Positions 1-8,270 of a stretch of DNA of 64,000 nt are shown piece by piece (the first letter of the stretch is position 1; each line of letters begins with the position of its first letter). The DNA is from JABURQ01 sp029243145. Lineage in GTDB: Bacteria; Planctomycetota; Planctomycetia; Planctomycetales; Planctomycetaceae. Where the stretch lies: assembly GCA_965660145.1 (NCBI GenBank), contig CBFHYX010000012.1, positions 1 to 64,000 on the forward strand, read 5' to 3'. The notes below the pieces were generated by a model. The model was not told the DNA's origin. It did not search any database and was given only the letters and a program-made list of their open reading frames with translations. The translations under genes and the position numbers were made by a program.

Positions 1-386
1 AGTCAGAGTTCAGTCTTATTTGAACACTTATGAGAGCCCCAGCCACACATCGGTGTTGCCCCACAACAACACTTTCATTGATTTTCATCCGCGGTTCTTT
101 TTTTTCGCATGACCACCTCTGGAAGGGTGGAACTCCTGTCGAATGACTCTTTTCGACAACGCTGTAGAAACAACACCGCAAATACGGCTCCACGAAAGCG
201 TCGCCCTCCCGGTCTACCTATGCCCCCGGATCCCCTGCGTTCTTGCGAACGCAACTACGACCTCTTGCACTCTTAGCAATTCTTCGCGTCGCGGCGTCTG
301 TTCGTCATAATATTGATCGGCCAAAACTGCTCTTGTCAAACTCGATCTACCAGAGTTAGCGTTCGTGGTTCGATGATATTTTCGGT

Positions 387-410
387 GGTGCATTTCATGC
401 ACCCTACAAA
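387..410 (+). repeat. Short palindrome with CTACAAA tail, copy 1
   Basis: A perfect 7-bp inverted repeat (GGTGCAT / ATGCACC) with a 3-base loop TTC is followed directly by CTACAAA. Copies at 4766, 10758 (inverted) and 10809 have the same layout but different stem sequences. The conserved parts are the geometry and the tail, not the stem, which is typical of REP-like elements or small structured insertions. Confidence 0.6.
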
Positions 411-424
411 TCACTGTGTCGCCG

Positions 425-445
425 GTAGGGTGGAGCTACTGCACC
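425..445 (-). repeat. Short palindrome, inverted copy 2 (degenerate tail)
   Basis: GTAG (the inverse of CTAC) is followed by a 7-3-7 inverted repeat, GGTGGAG / CTGCACC with loop CTA and one mismatch. It faces copy 1 fifteen bases away, so the two tails point toward each other. The AAA part of the tail is not kept. Confidence 0.4.
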
Positions 446-624
446 CTGAAACTTCGATCTTTGTCAATTTGAACGTCATCACAACTCAATAGCGTGTTGA
501 AGAATGGCGACCTCTGCAACGTGAGAAAGGGAGTGATCTCGCGTGGCGTGGAAGGTACATCCTCACAAAATTCGGTATCTCACCAAAGCGAGGAAATCAA
601 CGTAAACCGCAGAGAGCCAACCAC

Positions 625-1119
625 TTGCTCAAGGGTACACAAGATTCGGAATCAAGATTCGGCAACATTCGCGCCAAGATTAAGTCACGTTGGTCTAACA
701 CCAAAATGCTGGTTTCTTCCATGCACGACGAGTCTCTATTCGCTGAGCGGGCGATTCGTGCCGGTGCCCTTGGATTCGTCAATAAAGGCGAGAGCTCCTA
801 TGTTTTTGTAGATGCGTTGAGAAAAGTGAAAGACGGTAACACATATCTCAGCAGTCGTATGACCGATTACATTCTCAATCAGTTCGTGAACTCTCCCGAA
901 GAACCTCGTAAATCTCGCATTCAATCTTTATCTGATCGAGAGATTGAAGTATTTGAACTCATCGGACGAGGCATGATTACCAAGCAGATTGCGTCAAAGC
1001 TCGAACTGAGTCCTAAGACCGTCGAGACCTATCGGGAACACATCAAGATGAAACTGAATCTAGCCAACGGTACAGAATTGACCCGTCATGCCGTGCAATG
1101 GGTTTTAGAACAAGGGTGA
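625..1119 (+). pseudogene. NarL/LuxR-type response regulator remnant, receiver front half missing
   Basis: The readable part corresponds to the second half of a receiver domain (motif SSMHDES, then the conserved Lys region at AGALGFVNKGE) and a complete LuxR-type DNA-binding domain (LSDREIEVFELIGRG, then SPKTVETYREHIKMKL). The first roughly 60 residues of a normal receiver are absent, including the acidic pocket and the Asp that takes the phosphate. The frame stays open back to 493, but that upstream sequence does not resemble a receiver. The TTG at 625 is only the first possible start. A terminator follows at 1148. This is most likely a decayed gene. A shortened, phosphorylation-independent regulator cannot be excluded because the DNA-binding half looks intact. 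Confidence 0.6.
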
Positions 1120-1147
1120 GATTGTCGTCCCCAAACGATCATTGGCA

Positions 1148-1180
1148 AAGCACGTTGAATAATCTCAGCGTGCTTTTTTT
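1148..1180 (+). terminator. Intrinsic terminator after the response-regulator remnant
   Basis: An 11-bp stem (AAGCACGTTGA with TCAGCGTGCTT, one G-T pair) with a 6-base loop is followed by a T run to 1180. It sits 28 bases after the stop at 1119. Confidence 0.8.
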
Positions 1181-1296
1181 CGCTTGATGATTCAGACACG
1201 CATGACGATTAAAGGATGAGCCGAACATAAGGGAGTGCCGCGGTCATGTGGGGGACTTCCAATGAGTCAGAAATTCGACTGTTTCTGTGTTGGTGC

Positions 1297-1326
1297 GTGA
1301 CTACACTGACCGAAATGCGTCATAAT
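1297..1326 (+). promoter_or_regulatory. Possible sigma-70 promoter for the YiiX-like gene
   Basis: GTGACT and CATAAT are separated by 18 bases and lie about 30 bases before the start at 1357. Both hexamers are imperfect, so this is a weak call based on pattern only. Confidence 0.3.
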
Positions 1327-1356
1327 AGATGACGCAACTCACTCTCAGGATCTTTC

Positions 1357-2739
1357 ATGCCCTCTATTCCTCACTCAAATCAACAGGATCATGCCGTTGC
1401 GATCGCGACCAGAACGGTCTCGGCAGCCGCCGAACAATTTCGCGAGTTGAAAGACAACGCCCGCGAAATGCTCGTTTCTCGTGTCGCCCGCGATCGTGGT
1501 CATTTTTCTCCCGCAGAAGACGAAGCCGTCCGACGGCTATTGATTACCTATTGGCAACTTCGCTCGGCAACGCTGGCAACGATTTACCAGCTCTACGACG
1601 ATGTTGGTCGCGGGAAGGTCACGAATCACAGATTGTTCCTGCCGGGATATGCGGGAGCACTCGTACTTGTCGATGCAGCACGCTTCCTGAGAGAGAACTT
1701 TCACAACGAGCCTTTGTTACGTGCGAAGCTGAATGAACCCGAACCGAGTTTCGACATTCCGGCAGATGTTTATGAGACGGTCCAAAGTTCATTAACGGGT
1801 GTCACGCACGCCTGGAAGTTGTATCACGCGGCCCAATACTTTCAGCAAAATCGAGACATGCTTGAGAGTCTTGGTGAAGGTGACCCGGCAGCGGCAGAGA
1901 TGTTCGACATCGTTGATCGTTATTCGGAACATCTCAATGTTCGGATGTCCGATTATGCCTCGGCCCGAATGCGTTATAGATTGCGTCAAATGCGGACGTT
2001 TTTTACGCGCGACCTCTGCTTCACGGCGATGTACCGCATCCAAAAGCTGGCTGGCGACCTGATGGCCGACTTCTACGTGAAGCCCAAACATCAACCCGGC
2101 ATGCCGAAATTGATCAAGCAGGAGCTATGCACACACTTAAGGCCCGGTGATGTGATGCTCACACGCAAAGAATATGCGTTGACGAATTATTTGCTTCCCG
2201 GTTTTTGGCCTCACGCGGCCCTCTACATGGGAGATCAAGAGGCGTTGTCTCTCTCGGACCTCCATCGCCATGAGCATGTCGGTTCTCGCTGGGAGACACT
2301 AATGAATTGTGATCCTGACGACTCTGGGCGTGTGCTGGAATCGATGGCGGATGGTGTTCATGTTCGGTCGATCAAATCACCCTACCGCTGCGACTCATTG
2401 ATCATACTGCGACCGCAGTTATCTACGGAAGAAATCCAAGACGGACTTGTGCGCGGATTGCACCACGAAGGGAAAGACTACGACTTCAACTTTGATTTCG
2501 CGCGGGCGGATCGACTGGTTTGTACTGAGGTCGTATATCGTTCCTATGATGGCGTCGGTGGCATGGAGTTCCCGTTGACGCGGAGAACCGGTCGATTGAC
2601 ATTGGCAGCAGAAGAATTGGTCCGCATGGGGTTGAGCGATCATCAGTTTGAGATCGTGGTGACCTACATTCCCGAAGCGGCTGAGGGAGTGTTGGTGGGA
2701 GATCGAGCTCTTGAAAAAGTTCAGCCGCTGTTTCCGTGA
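1357..2739 (+). CDS. YiiX/YebB-like permuted papain-fold (NlpC/P60 superfamily) protein
   Basis: 460 residues. The C-terminal half (about 258-460) carries the marks of the YiiX-like permuted papain fold: LRPGDVMLTR at 261-270, a His in GFWPHAALYMG (H286), and a late Cys in RLVCTEVVYRS (C389), which would be the nucleophile. Members of this superfamily cleave amide or ester bonds in cell-wall peptides or lipids; the substrate here is unknown. The N-terminal 250 residues look mainly helical and match no domain I recognise. No signal peptide or membrane segment is visible, so it is probably cytoplasmic or peripheral. The ATG at 1357 has AGGA 8 bases upstream. The gene stands alone between a terminator and a 200-base gap. 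Confidence 0.75.
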   Translation: MPSIPHSNQQDHAVAIATRTVSAAAEQFRELKDNAREMLVSRVARDRGHFSPAEDEAVRRLLITYWQLRSATLATIYQLYDDVGRGKVTNHRLFLPGYAGALVLVDAARFLRENFHNEPLLRAKLNEPEPSFDIPADVYETVQSSLTGVTHAWKLYHAAQYFQQNRDMLESLGEGDPAAAEMFDIVDRYSEHLNVRMSDYASARMRYRLRQMRTFFTRDLCFTAMYRIQKLAGDLMADFYVKPKHQPGMPKLIKQELCTHLRPGDVMLTRKEYALTNYLLPGFWPHAALYMGDQEALSLSDLHRHEHVGSRWETLMNCDPDDSGRVLESMADGVHVRSIKSPYRCDSLIILRPQLSTEEIQDGLVRGLHHEGKDYDFNFDFARADRLVCTEVVYRSYDGVGGMEFPLTRRTGRLTLAAEELVRMGLSDHQFEIVVTYIPEAAEGVLVGDRALEKVQPLFP

Positions 2740-2778
2740 AAGGATGACTTTCAAAGGATATGCTGAGATACAGTGATC

Positions 2779-2809
2779 TTTGTCACTCAAAATAAATTTG
2801 AGTGACAAA
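2779..2809. repeat. Perfect 13-bp inverted repeat in the gap after the YiiX-like gene
   Basis: TTTGTCACTCAAA and its exact complement TTTGAGTGACAAA flank the 5-base loop ATAAA, 40 bases after the stop at 2739. It could end transcription, but neither strand has a T run after the stem. A protein-binding operator for the downstream membrane gene is an equal possibility. Confidence 0.45.
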
Positions 2810-2937
2810 AAACATAAATTTCTTTGTACAAAATCTGATGAATATTTGTTAACGTGTATGTCGATTGGAATATTGCAGGGATCAAGGGATGCCTGTCTGA
2901 GTTCGAATACCTCGTAAATATTTGAAAGCCCCTTCGT

Positions 2938-3327
2938 ATGAACAACTTATTCTCTTCTTTCATCCTTGCTCAAGAAGCAGTTGATGCTGGTCCAATAGCT
3001 TCTGTCGTCATGGTTCTCTATCTGGCATTCATTGTTTTGATGATTGCTTCTATGTGGAAAGTCTTCACTAAAGCCGGAAAACCCGGTTGGGCGTCCATTG
3101 TTCCCATTTACAATGTGATCGTCATGCTGGAGATCGCAGGCAAACCGATCTGGTGGATACTGCTCTTCTTCATTCCTCTTGTCAATATTGTCATCGCGCT
3201 GCTCGTGGTGATTGATTTTGCCAAGGCTTTTGGAAAAGGGACCGGCTATGCCTTGGGGCTGATTTTCTTGGGGTTCATTTTCTATCCCATGCTTGCGTTT
3301 GGAGATGCACAATATCAAGGTGCATAA
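2938..3327 (+). CDS. Small DUF5684-type membrane protein
   Basis: 129 residues with four probable membrane spans (about 20-42, 50-60, 72-95 and 100-118). The pattern FTKAGKPGWASIVPIYN after the first span, and the KPIWW / IPLVN / FGKGTGYALGL order, match the family of small membrane proteins catalogued as DUF5684, sometimes found joined to signal peptidases. The function is unknown. The start at 2938 is the only ATG that keeps the N-terminal segment. It is a single gene with its own strong terminator 58 bases downstream. Confidence 0.7.
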   Translation: MNNLFSSFILAQEAVDAGPIASVVMVLYLAFIVLMIASMWKVFTKAGKPGWASIVPIYNVIVMLEIAGKPIWWILLFFIPLVNIVIALLVVIDFAKAFGKGTGYALGLIFLGFIFYPMLAFGDAQYQGA

Positions 3328-3384
3328 ACATCGAAGTGATTTTTGTTCGAGGCTGGCATCAGCTAACCTCGGTTTGAATTTCAG

Positions 3385-3432
3385 AAGCCGTTTTCCGATG
3401 GGACGCACCCTCGGAAAGCGGCTTGTTTTTTT
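3385..3432 (+). terminator. Strong intrinsic terminator
   Basis: A 14-bp stem (AAGCCGTTTTCCGA with TCGGAAAGCGGCTT, one G-T pair) and a 12-base loop are followed by GTTTTTTT. It ends transcription of the small membrane protein gene and lies before the start chosen for the esterase gene. Confidence 0.9.
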
Positions 3433-3527
3433 GGATTCCAATGACTTTCATAATCTACTCATCCGCTTTCATCGAAGAAAGAATAATGTTGATTCCCGCG
3501 TCGGTTCTGGACAAAATTATCAACATT

Positions 3528-4754
3528 ATGAAACACACACTTTGCGTCCTGACCTTGTTGTTATTTATCCCCGCCCTGCTTTCTGCTCAGGAGACTGATT
3601 ACGCGAAATTGCGTGATCAATTACAGGCTCTCGGCGAGTTGACCGAACCGCCAAAAACTCATCTGGGATACACATTTAATCGTGGTAATACTCTCAAGGA
3701 TATATTCTATGATGGAATTGAATACGAGGGAAAACCGACTCGTGTCTATGCTTGGTTGGGGGTTCCAAACTCTAATCCAGGTGAGAAGGTGCCGGGGGTA
3801 GTGCTCGTCCATGGAGGCGGAGGAACGGCGTTCAAGGAATGGGTCGAACTCTGGAACGCACAAGGCTTTGCCGCGATCAGTATTGCCGTGGAGGGGCAAG
3901 TTGACATACGAGGAGAAGGAACAACCGACGCTCGACGAGGCTCGTGGGGGGTTCACGAATGGGCCGGCCCCAAACGAACCGGCATCTTTGATGATACCGA
4001 CAAGCCACTCAAAGAACAGTGGATGTATCAGGCACTCGCACAGACAGTGCTGGCGAACTCCTTATTGCGTTCCTTGCCTGAAGTCGATGAGAACAAGGTG
4101 GGGCTCATGGGGATTTCGTGGGGTGGCGTGATTACGTCTGGAGTGATCGGGATAGACAATCGTTTTGCTTTTGCAATTCCCACGTACGGCTGCGGTCATT
4201 TGTTTGACGCGGGCAACCAATGGGGACGAGCGCTAGGCGATAACGAAGTGTACAAGCAGGTTTACGACCCGATGAACTGGATGGGTCGCGTCACGATGCC
4301 GGTTCAATGGCTCTCTTGGCCGAAGGACAGTCACTTTCCTCTCGACAGTCAACGAGCCTGTTATCTGGCCACCAAAGGACCGAACATGGTCACGCTGATT
4401 CCCGGTATGGGGCATTCTCACCAAGCAGGTTGGAACCCTCCCGACAGCTATGCGTTTGCGAAGAGTGTGGTCGAGACCGGCAAGCCGTGGGCAAAATTCG
4501 AGAGGCTGGATGTTGGAACGGCAAACATCACGGCCACATTCAAGTCATCAAAACCATTTGATAAGGCGACGCTGTTTTATACGGCAGACACGGGATTTAC
4601 CGGTGATCGCGAGTGGCTGTCTCAAGAGGCGAAATTGGAGAAAAAGGGATACAAGTGGGTTGTCACGACCGAATTGCCAAAAGGTGCCGTCGGCTGGTTA
4701 GTGAACGTCAACAGCGGCAAGCTAACCGTCAGCAGTGACTATCAAGGGAAGTGA
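3528..4754 (+). CDS. Secreted alpha/beta hydrolase, acetylxylan-esterase-like
   Basis: 408 residues from ATG 3528, which gives a clean signal peptide (basic MKH, hydrophobic core, cleavage near LLSAQE). An ATG at 3486 with GAAAG upstream is possible but would add 14 residues before the signal. An in-frame TTG at 3423 falls inside the preceding terminator and is not credible. The mature protein has VHGGGGTAF (oxyanion region), the nucleophile elbow MGISWGG, and a late His in GMGHSHQAG. The layout resembles secreted acetyl-xylan esterases or prolyl-oligopeptidase-like hydrolases of planctomycetes, which remove acyl groups from polysaccharides; the substrate is inferred. The last 90 residues form a separate beta-rich tail. 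The gene converges on glyQS. Confidence 0.7.
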   Translation: MKHTLCVLTLLLFIPALLSAQETDYAKLRDQLQALGELTEPPKTHLGYTFNRGNTLKDIFYDGIEYEGKPTRVYAWLGVPNSNPGEKVPGVVLVHGGGGTAFKEWVELWNAQGFAAISIAVEGQVDIRGEGTTDARRGSWGVHEWAGPKRTGIFDDTDKPLKEQWMYQALAQTVLANSLLRSLPEVDENKVGLMGISWGGVITSGVIGIDNRFAFAIPTYGCGHLFDAGNQWGRALGDNEVYKQVYDPMNWMGRVTMPVQWLSWPKDSHFPLDSQRACYLATKGPNMVTLIPGMGHSHQAGWNPPDSYAFAKSVVETGKPWAKFERLDVGTANITATFKSSKPFDKATLFYTADTGFTGDREWLSQEAKLEKKGYKWVVTTELPKGAVGWLVNVNSGKLTVSSDYQGK

Positions 4755-4765
4755 ATTATACTCTC

Positions 4766-4790
4766 GGCAGGGAGGCACCTGCCCTACAAA
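4766..4790 (+). repeat. Short palindrome with CTACAAA tail, copy 3
   Basis: GGCAGG / CCTGCC with a 6-base loop is followed directly by CTACAAA. It lies in the 50-base gap between the converging esterase and glyQS stops, so it may also act as a transcription barrier. Confidence 0.55.
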
Positions 4791-4804
4791 CTCTGGCAAG
4801 TCCA

Positions 4805-6451
4805 TCAACCCTTCAAACGAGCCGTGATTTCTTCGACCACTTTATCGACGGGGATGCGTTCCTGTTCCAGAGAGTCACGGTCGCGAAGGGTGAAACAATT
4901 ATCGTCGGCTGTGTCATAATCAATGGTCAGACAGTAAGGCGTGCCGATTTCATCCTGACGGCGATAACGGCGACCAATCACACCCGCTTGATCGTACTGG
5001 CAAGAGATGCCGGCCGCTTTGAGGGCTCCGTAGATCTCTTGAGCTTTTTCAGGTTGGCCATCTTTCTTCATCAACGGGAAAACGGCTGCTTTGATCGGAG
5101 CAAGCCGCGGATGGAACTTCATGACGGTCCGCGTTTGCATCTTGCCTTTTTCGTCCGGCTGTTCGTCTTCGTGGTAAGCTTCGCAGATGAACGCCAATGT
5201 TCCGCGATCAGCACCGGCTGACGGTTCAATCACATGCGGCACAAATCGCTCGCGAGTTTCGTCATTGAAGTACGACAGGTCTTTGCCGCTACCACGATGT
5301 CTCGGTTGACCGTGCTCATCGAGTTCGACGACCAACTGATCGCCTTCTTTCTTGAGCTTACCTTCGGTGTGTGACCGAAGATCGAAGTCGCCCCGATGGG
5401 CGATCCCTTCGAGTTCACCATACTCGCCCGCTTCCAGGAACGGGAACGCATACTCAATATCAGCAGTACCCACCGAATAGTGGGCCAACTCTTCCTTATG
5501 GTGATCGCGGAGAATGAGATTGTCTTTGGAGATGCCGAGATCCTGATACCATTGGTAGCGTTTGTCACGCCAGTAGGTGTACCACTTGGAGGACTCATCG
5601 GGAGCACAGAAGAATTCGATTTCCATTTGCTCGAACTCACGCGAACGGAAAGTGAAGTTTCGTGGAGTGATCTCATTCCGAAAACTCTTTCCGACCTGTG
5701 CGACTCCAAAAGGAACTTTTACACGGCTAGTGTCAACGATGTTCTTAAAGTTAACGAAGATACCTTGTGCGGTTTCTGGTCGTAGAAAAGCGGCGTCATC
5801 TTCACCGCCCAAAGCGCCGAGAGTTGTCTTGAACATCAGGTTGAATTCACGCGGCTCGGTTAATGTGCCCTTAGAAGTCGCATCGGGGCCAACCGCATCA
5901 CCTAACTTATCAGCGGGAATTTTGGGCAGCGAAGTTGTTTCGCCATCCCACACCAGTTTTTCCAGATACTTCTTCTTGAGTCCGAAATATTTGAGTGCGT
6001 TCGCATCGAGATCAATTTGCACGTCTTCAGAATCAACCGCTGTGATGAAGACGGTTTCGGGGCCTGCTTCTTCATTCTTTTTATGAGTGCCTGTCACCCA
6101 GCGACCTTTGATGTGATCGTAGCGGTAGCGTTTCTTCGACTCACGACAATCGACCATCATGTCGTGGAACAGGTCGTAGTGACCGGAACATTTCCAGACT
6201 TGCGGGTGCATGATCAGTGCCGTCTCGACACCCACCATCTGATACGCTTCGGGAGCGCCACTGGGGGCGACCAGTTCGTTATGGCTGTCGACCATGTCCT
6301 GATACCAGGAGTTGCGGACGTTCCGTTTGAGTAACATGCCGAGCGGGCCGTAATCCCAAAAGCCGTTTTGGCCACCGTAGATATCGGAATCTTGAAAAAT
6401 GAAACCTCGTCGTTTACAGAGCGAGGTGATTTCGTCCATGGATTTGGGCAT
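4805..6451 (-). CDS. glyQS: Glycine--tRNA ligase, dimeric class II type
   Basis: 548 residues from ATG 6451. It charges tRNA-Gly with glycine in the cytoplasm. Class II motifs are visible: GFWDYGPLG and SGAPEAYQM near the front, motif 2 around FRNEITPRNFTFRSREFEQMEIEFF, and a C-terminal anticodon-binding domain (PIKAAVFPL, CQYDQAGVIGRRYRRQDEIGTPYC). This is the single-chain bacterial/eukaryotic-like form and not the split alpha/beta enzyme. A TTG five codons further up (6466) is possible but the ATG is preferred. comB ends 36 bases upstream on the same strand, so they may be co-transcribed. An insertion at about 190-225 before LTEPREFNLMF is usual for this form. Confidence 0.95.
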   Translation of the reverse strand: MPKSMDEITSLCKRRGFIFQDSDIYGGQNGFWDYGPLGMLLKRNVRNSWYQDMVDSHNELVAPSGAPEAYQMVGVETALIMHPQVWKCSGHYDLFHDMMVDCRESKKRYRYDHIKGRWVTGTHKKNEEAGPETVFITAVDSEDVQIDLDANALKYFGLKKKYLEKLVWDGETTSLPKIPADKLGDAVGPDATSKGTLTEPREFNLMFKTTLGALGGEDDAAFLRPETAQGIFVNFKNIVDTSRVKVPFGVAQVGKSFRNEITPRNFTFRSREFEQMEIEFFCAPDESSKWYTYWRDKRYQWYQDLGISKDNLILRDHHKEELAHYSVGTADIEYAFPFLEAGEYGELEGIAHRGDFDLRSHTEGKLKKEGDQLVVELDEHGQPRHRGSGKDLSYFNDETRERFVPHVIEPSAGADRGTLAFICEAYHEDEQPDEKGKMQTRTVMKFHPRLAPIKAAVFPLMKKDGQPEKAQEIYGALKAAGISCQYDQAGVIGRRYRRQDEIGTPYCLTIDYDTADDNCFTLRDRDSLEQERIPVDKVVEEITARLKG

Positions 6452-6487
6452 GGTAGTGATGTTCAAAAAGTGGAAAAAGTAAAAAAG

Positions 6488-7258
6488 TCATTGGCTGATG
6501 GCGTTGGTCTGCTTGTTCCATGTGGGGACAAAATCAAACAAATCGCGGTCACCGGCTCGTTCGATATCGGCAGTCAGACCGAGTTTCTGGAGGTTTCTTC
6601 CTCCTTGACTGTCGAGCATCGCTTGTCGGAATACAGCTTCATTTTGCGAGTTTGACCGCCAAAAGTCCAATGCCAGCCGCGTACTGTCGTTTTTGAGTTC
6701 CAGATTGGGCTGTTTTTCCAGCAGTCGCGCGACCACGGCACCGGCAAACAGGACATCTTCGCCTGAAATGGCCCCGTTTGTTCCCGCACAGACCAGATGA
6801 ATCGGTCGGTTCTGATTCTCCAGACATGTGACAACCGCAGAGAGGTTCACGAAGGCTCCGATGACAACTTCTTCAGCCTGTGCGGCATGATGCAGCGCCT
6901 TTGTGCCGTTCGTGGTTGTGAACAGGACAGTCTTTCCACTGACTCGTTCAGACGTGTATTCGGTCGGTGTGTTCGTCAGGTCGAAGCGATCAATCTTGAC
7001 GCCGCCCCGTTCGCCGCCGAGGAGAAGCTGTTCGTTCGCATCGAGATTGAACTTGGTCCGCACAGCGGACCCTACGGTCGATATTTCTCGTGCTTCTTCA
7101 ACTGTGAGACACGGGATGACTTGAGAGGCCCCCGCATCTAAAGCATGACAAATCGTCGTCGAGGCGCGCAGGATGTCGATGATAACTGCCGTCCCACCGA
7201 GAACTTCTTTCGGGGAGAACAGCGCGGGCAGAAGATGGACGTTTATGTTGGGTGGCAT
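6488..7258 (-). CDS. comB: 2-phosphosulfolactate phosphatase family protein (ComB)
   Basis: 256 residues, the usual length for ComB. The family dephosphorylates 2-phosphosulfolactate to sulfolactate, a step of coenzyme M synthesis in methanogens, and needs Mg2+. Family motifs seen: VIIDILRASTTI near residue 25, LGGERGG around 80, TTTNGTKAL around 112, and AGTNGAISGEDVLFAG around 155. No ComA, ComC or other sulfolactate gene is nearby, so the actual substrate in this organism is open. It is placed 36 bases upstream of glyQS and 136 bases downstream of the hydrolase gene, all on the minus strand. Confidence 0.85.
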   Translation of the reverse strand: MPPNINVHLLPALFSPKEVLGGTAVIIDILRASTTICHALDAGASQVIPCLTVEEAREISTVGSAVRTKFNLDANEQLLLGGERGGVKIDRFDLTNTPTEYTSERVSGKTVLFTTTNGTKALHHAAQAEEVVIGAFVNLSAVVTCLENQNRPIHLVCAGTNGAISGEDVLFAGAVVARLLEKQPNLELKNDSTRLALDFWRSNSQNEAVFRQAMLDSQGGRNLQKLGLTADIERAGDRDLFDFVPTWNKQTNAISQ

Positions 7259-7393
7259 GGCAGGATGTGAACAGAGAGGAGAATGCGTTCAAGCAATGTG
7301 GACGTTGTTCATTATTTTATAGCCGCCGATGGAAATCGGCAGGGGAAACTTATTGATGGTGGATATTTGATCGCGTAATCATCATGCAATATT

Positions 7394-8269
7394 TTATCCT
7401 TCGACAAACTGCCTGATTTCTTTGATTAACCGCTCAGGATCGTCTTCAAACAAATAGTGCGAAGCGTGATCGAGTTCCACAGTTTCTGCGTGTGGCCAGA
7501 TTTGTTGAAAGCGTCTCAGAAAGTCAGGATTGAAACACCAGTCTTGCATTCCCCAGATCAATTTGATTGGTGTTTCGTCGAACAAGTCGAGATGATCGGC
7601 GATCTCTTGCAGCGTCGTATGGCTCGGGTGCTTCGGGTTCATCGGAATGTCTTGCACAAATCGATGGACGGCGACACGGTTCGCCCAATTATTGTAAGGA
7701 GCCAGATAGCCCGCTTTCGAGGCGGGCGTCCAGCTCTTTTTGTCGGCAATGGCTTGAGTGATTGCCGCTCCTGCGAAGGCATTGAAACCACGGACTCCGA
7801 TAGCCCCAAGGATTGGAATTCGACAGGCTGCAATTCTTTTGGGAATAAACGTGGACGGAAACGCGGCTGTGTTCATTAACACAATTTTCGAGATGCGGGC
7901 TGTCATGCGGACCGCCGCTCCCATGCCGATGGCTCCACCCCAGTCGTGAGCGACCAGCGTGATATGATCCAAGTCGAGTTCTTCGATCAATCGGCAGAGA
8001 TTGTCGATGTGCTGTTTGAGTCGATACTCGTACTCTTGAGGTTTGTCCGACAGGCCACAACCGATGTGGTCCACGGCAATGCAGCGATAATCGTTCGACA
8101 ATCCAGAGACGAGCTTGCGAAAGGCGAAGCTCCAGGTGGGGTTACCGTGGACGAAGAGGATGGGAGTTCCCTCCCCTTCGTCAATGTAGTGATAGGTTTG
8201 TCCGTTCAGATCAAGCGAGTGGGACTCAAACGGATATTCTTTACGCCAGATTTCGTCGCTCATTGACAT
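7394..8269 (-). CDS. Alpha/beta hydrolase of the haloalkane dehalogenase / OleB type
   Basis: 291 residues from ATG 8269, one base after the bioF stop; upstream in-frame codons lie inside bioF. The nucleophile elbow is HDWGG (Asp followed by Trp), the hallmark of haloalkane dehalogenases and of the beta-lactone decarboxylase OleB. Other marks are the oxyanion segment HGNPTWSF, the acid region LIWGMQDWCF, and the catalytic His in LDHASHYLFEDDP. Dehalogenases and OleB share these residues, so sequence alone does not separate them. No other ole genes are present in the window. Tight spacing to bioF suggests co-expression. It is cytoplasmic, with no signal peptide. Confidence 0.7.
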   Translation of the reverse strand: MSMSDEIWRKEYPFESHSLDLNGQTYHYIDEGEGTPILFVHGNPTWSFAFRKLVSGLSNDYRCIAVDHIGCGLSDKPQEYEYRLKQHIDNLCRLIEELDLDHITLVAHDWGGAIGMGAAVRMTARISKIVLMNTAAFPSTFIPKRIAACRIPILGAIGVRGFNAFAGAAITQAIADKKSWTPASKAGYLAPYNNWANRVAVHRFVQDIPMNPKHPSHTTLQEIADHLDLFDETPIKLIWGMQDWCFNPDFLRRFQQIWPHAETVELDHASHYLFEDDPERLIKEIRQFVEG

Positions 8270-8270
8270 G

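Larger units (their letters stand above)
1..492. other. Gene-poor left edge
   Basis: No convincing gene was found here. The minus strand has a 66-codon open frame (214-414), but it has no recognisable domain and one of the palindromic repeats lies inside it. The stretch holds two copies of the short palindrome family (387-410 and 425-445) facing each other tail to tail, and two weak stem-loops around 111-175. The in-frame stop that bounds the response-regulator remnant to the right is at 490-492. Confidence 0.5.

Noticed and set aside
214..414. 66-codon minus-strand frame at the left edge
   Set aside because: No ribosome site, no recognisable domain, and it contains one of the palindromic repeats. 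It was kept only as part of the gene-poor edge.
2779..2809. Intrinsic terminator after the YiiX-like gene
   Set aside because: There is no T run after the stem on either strand, so it is listed as an inverted repeat instead.
3423..3527. TTG 3423 as the start of the esterase gene
   Set aside because: It lies inside the terminator of the preceding gene and would place about 35 residues before a normal signal peptide.
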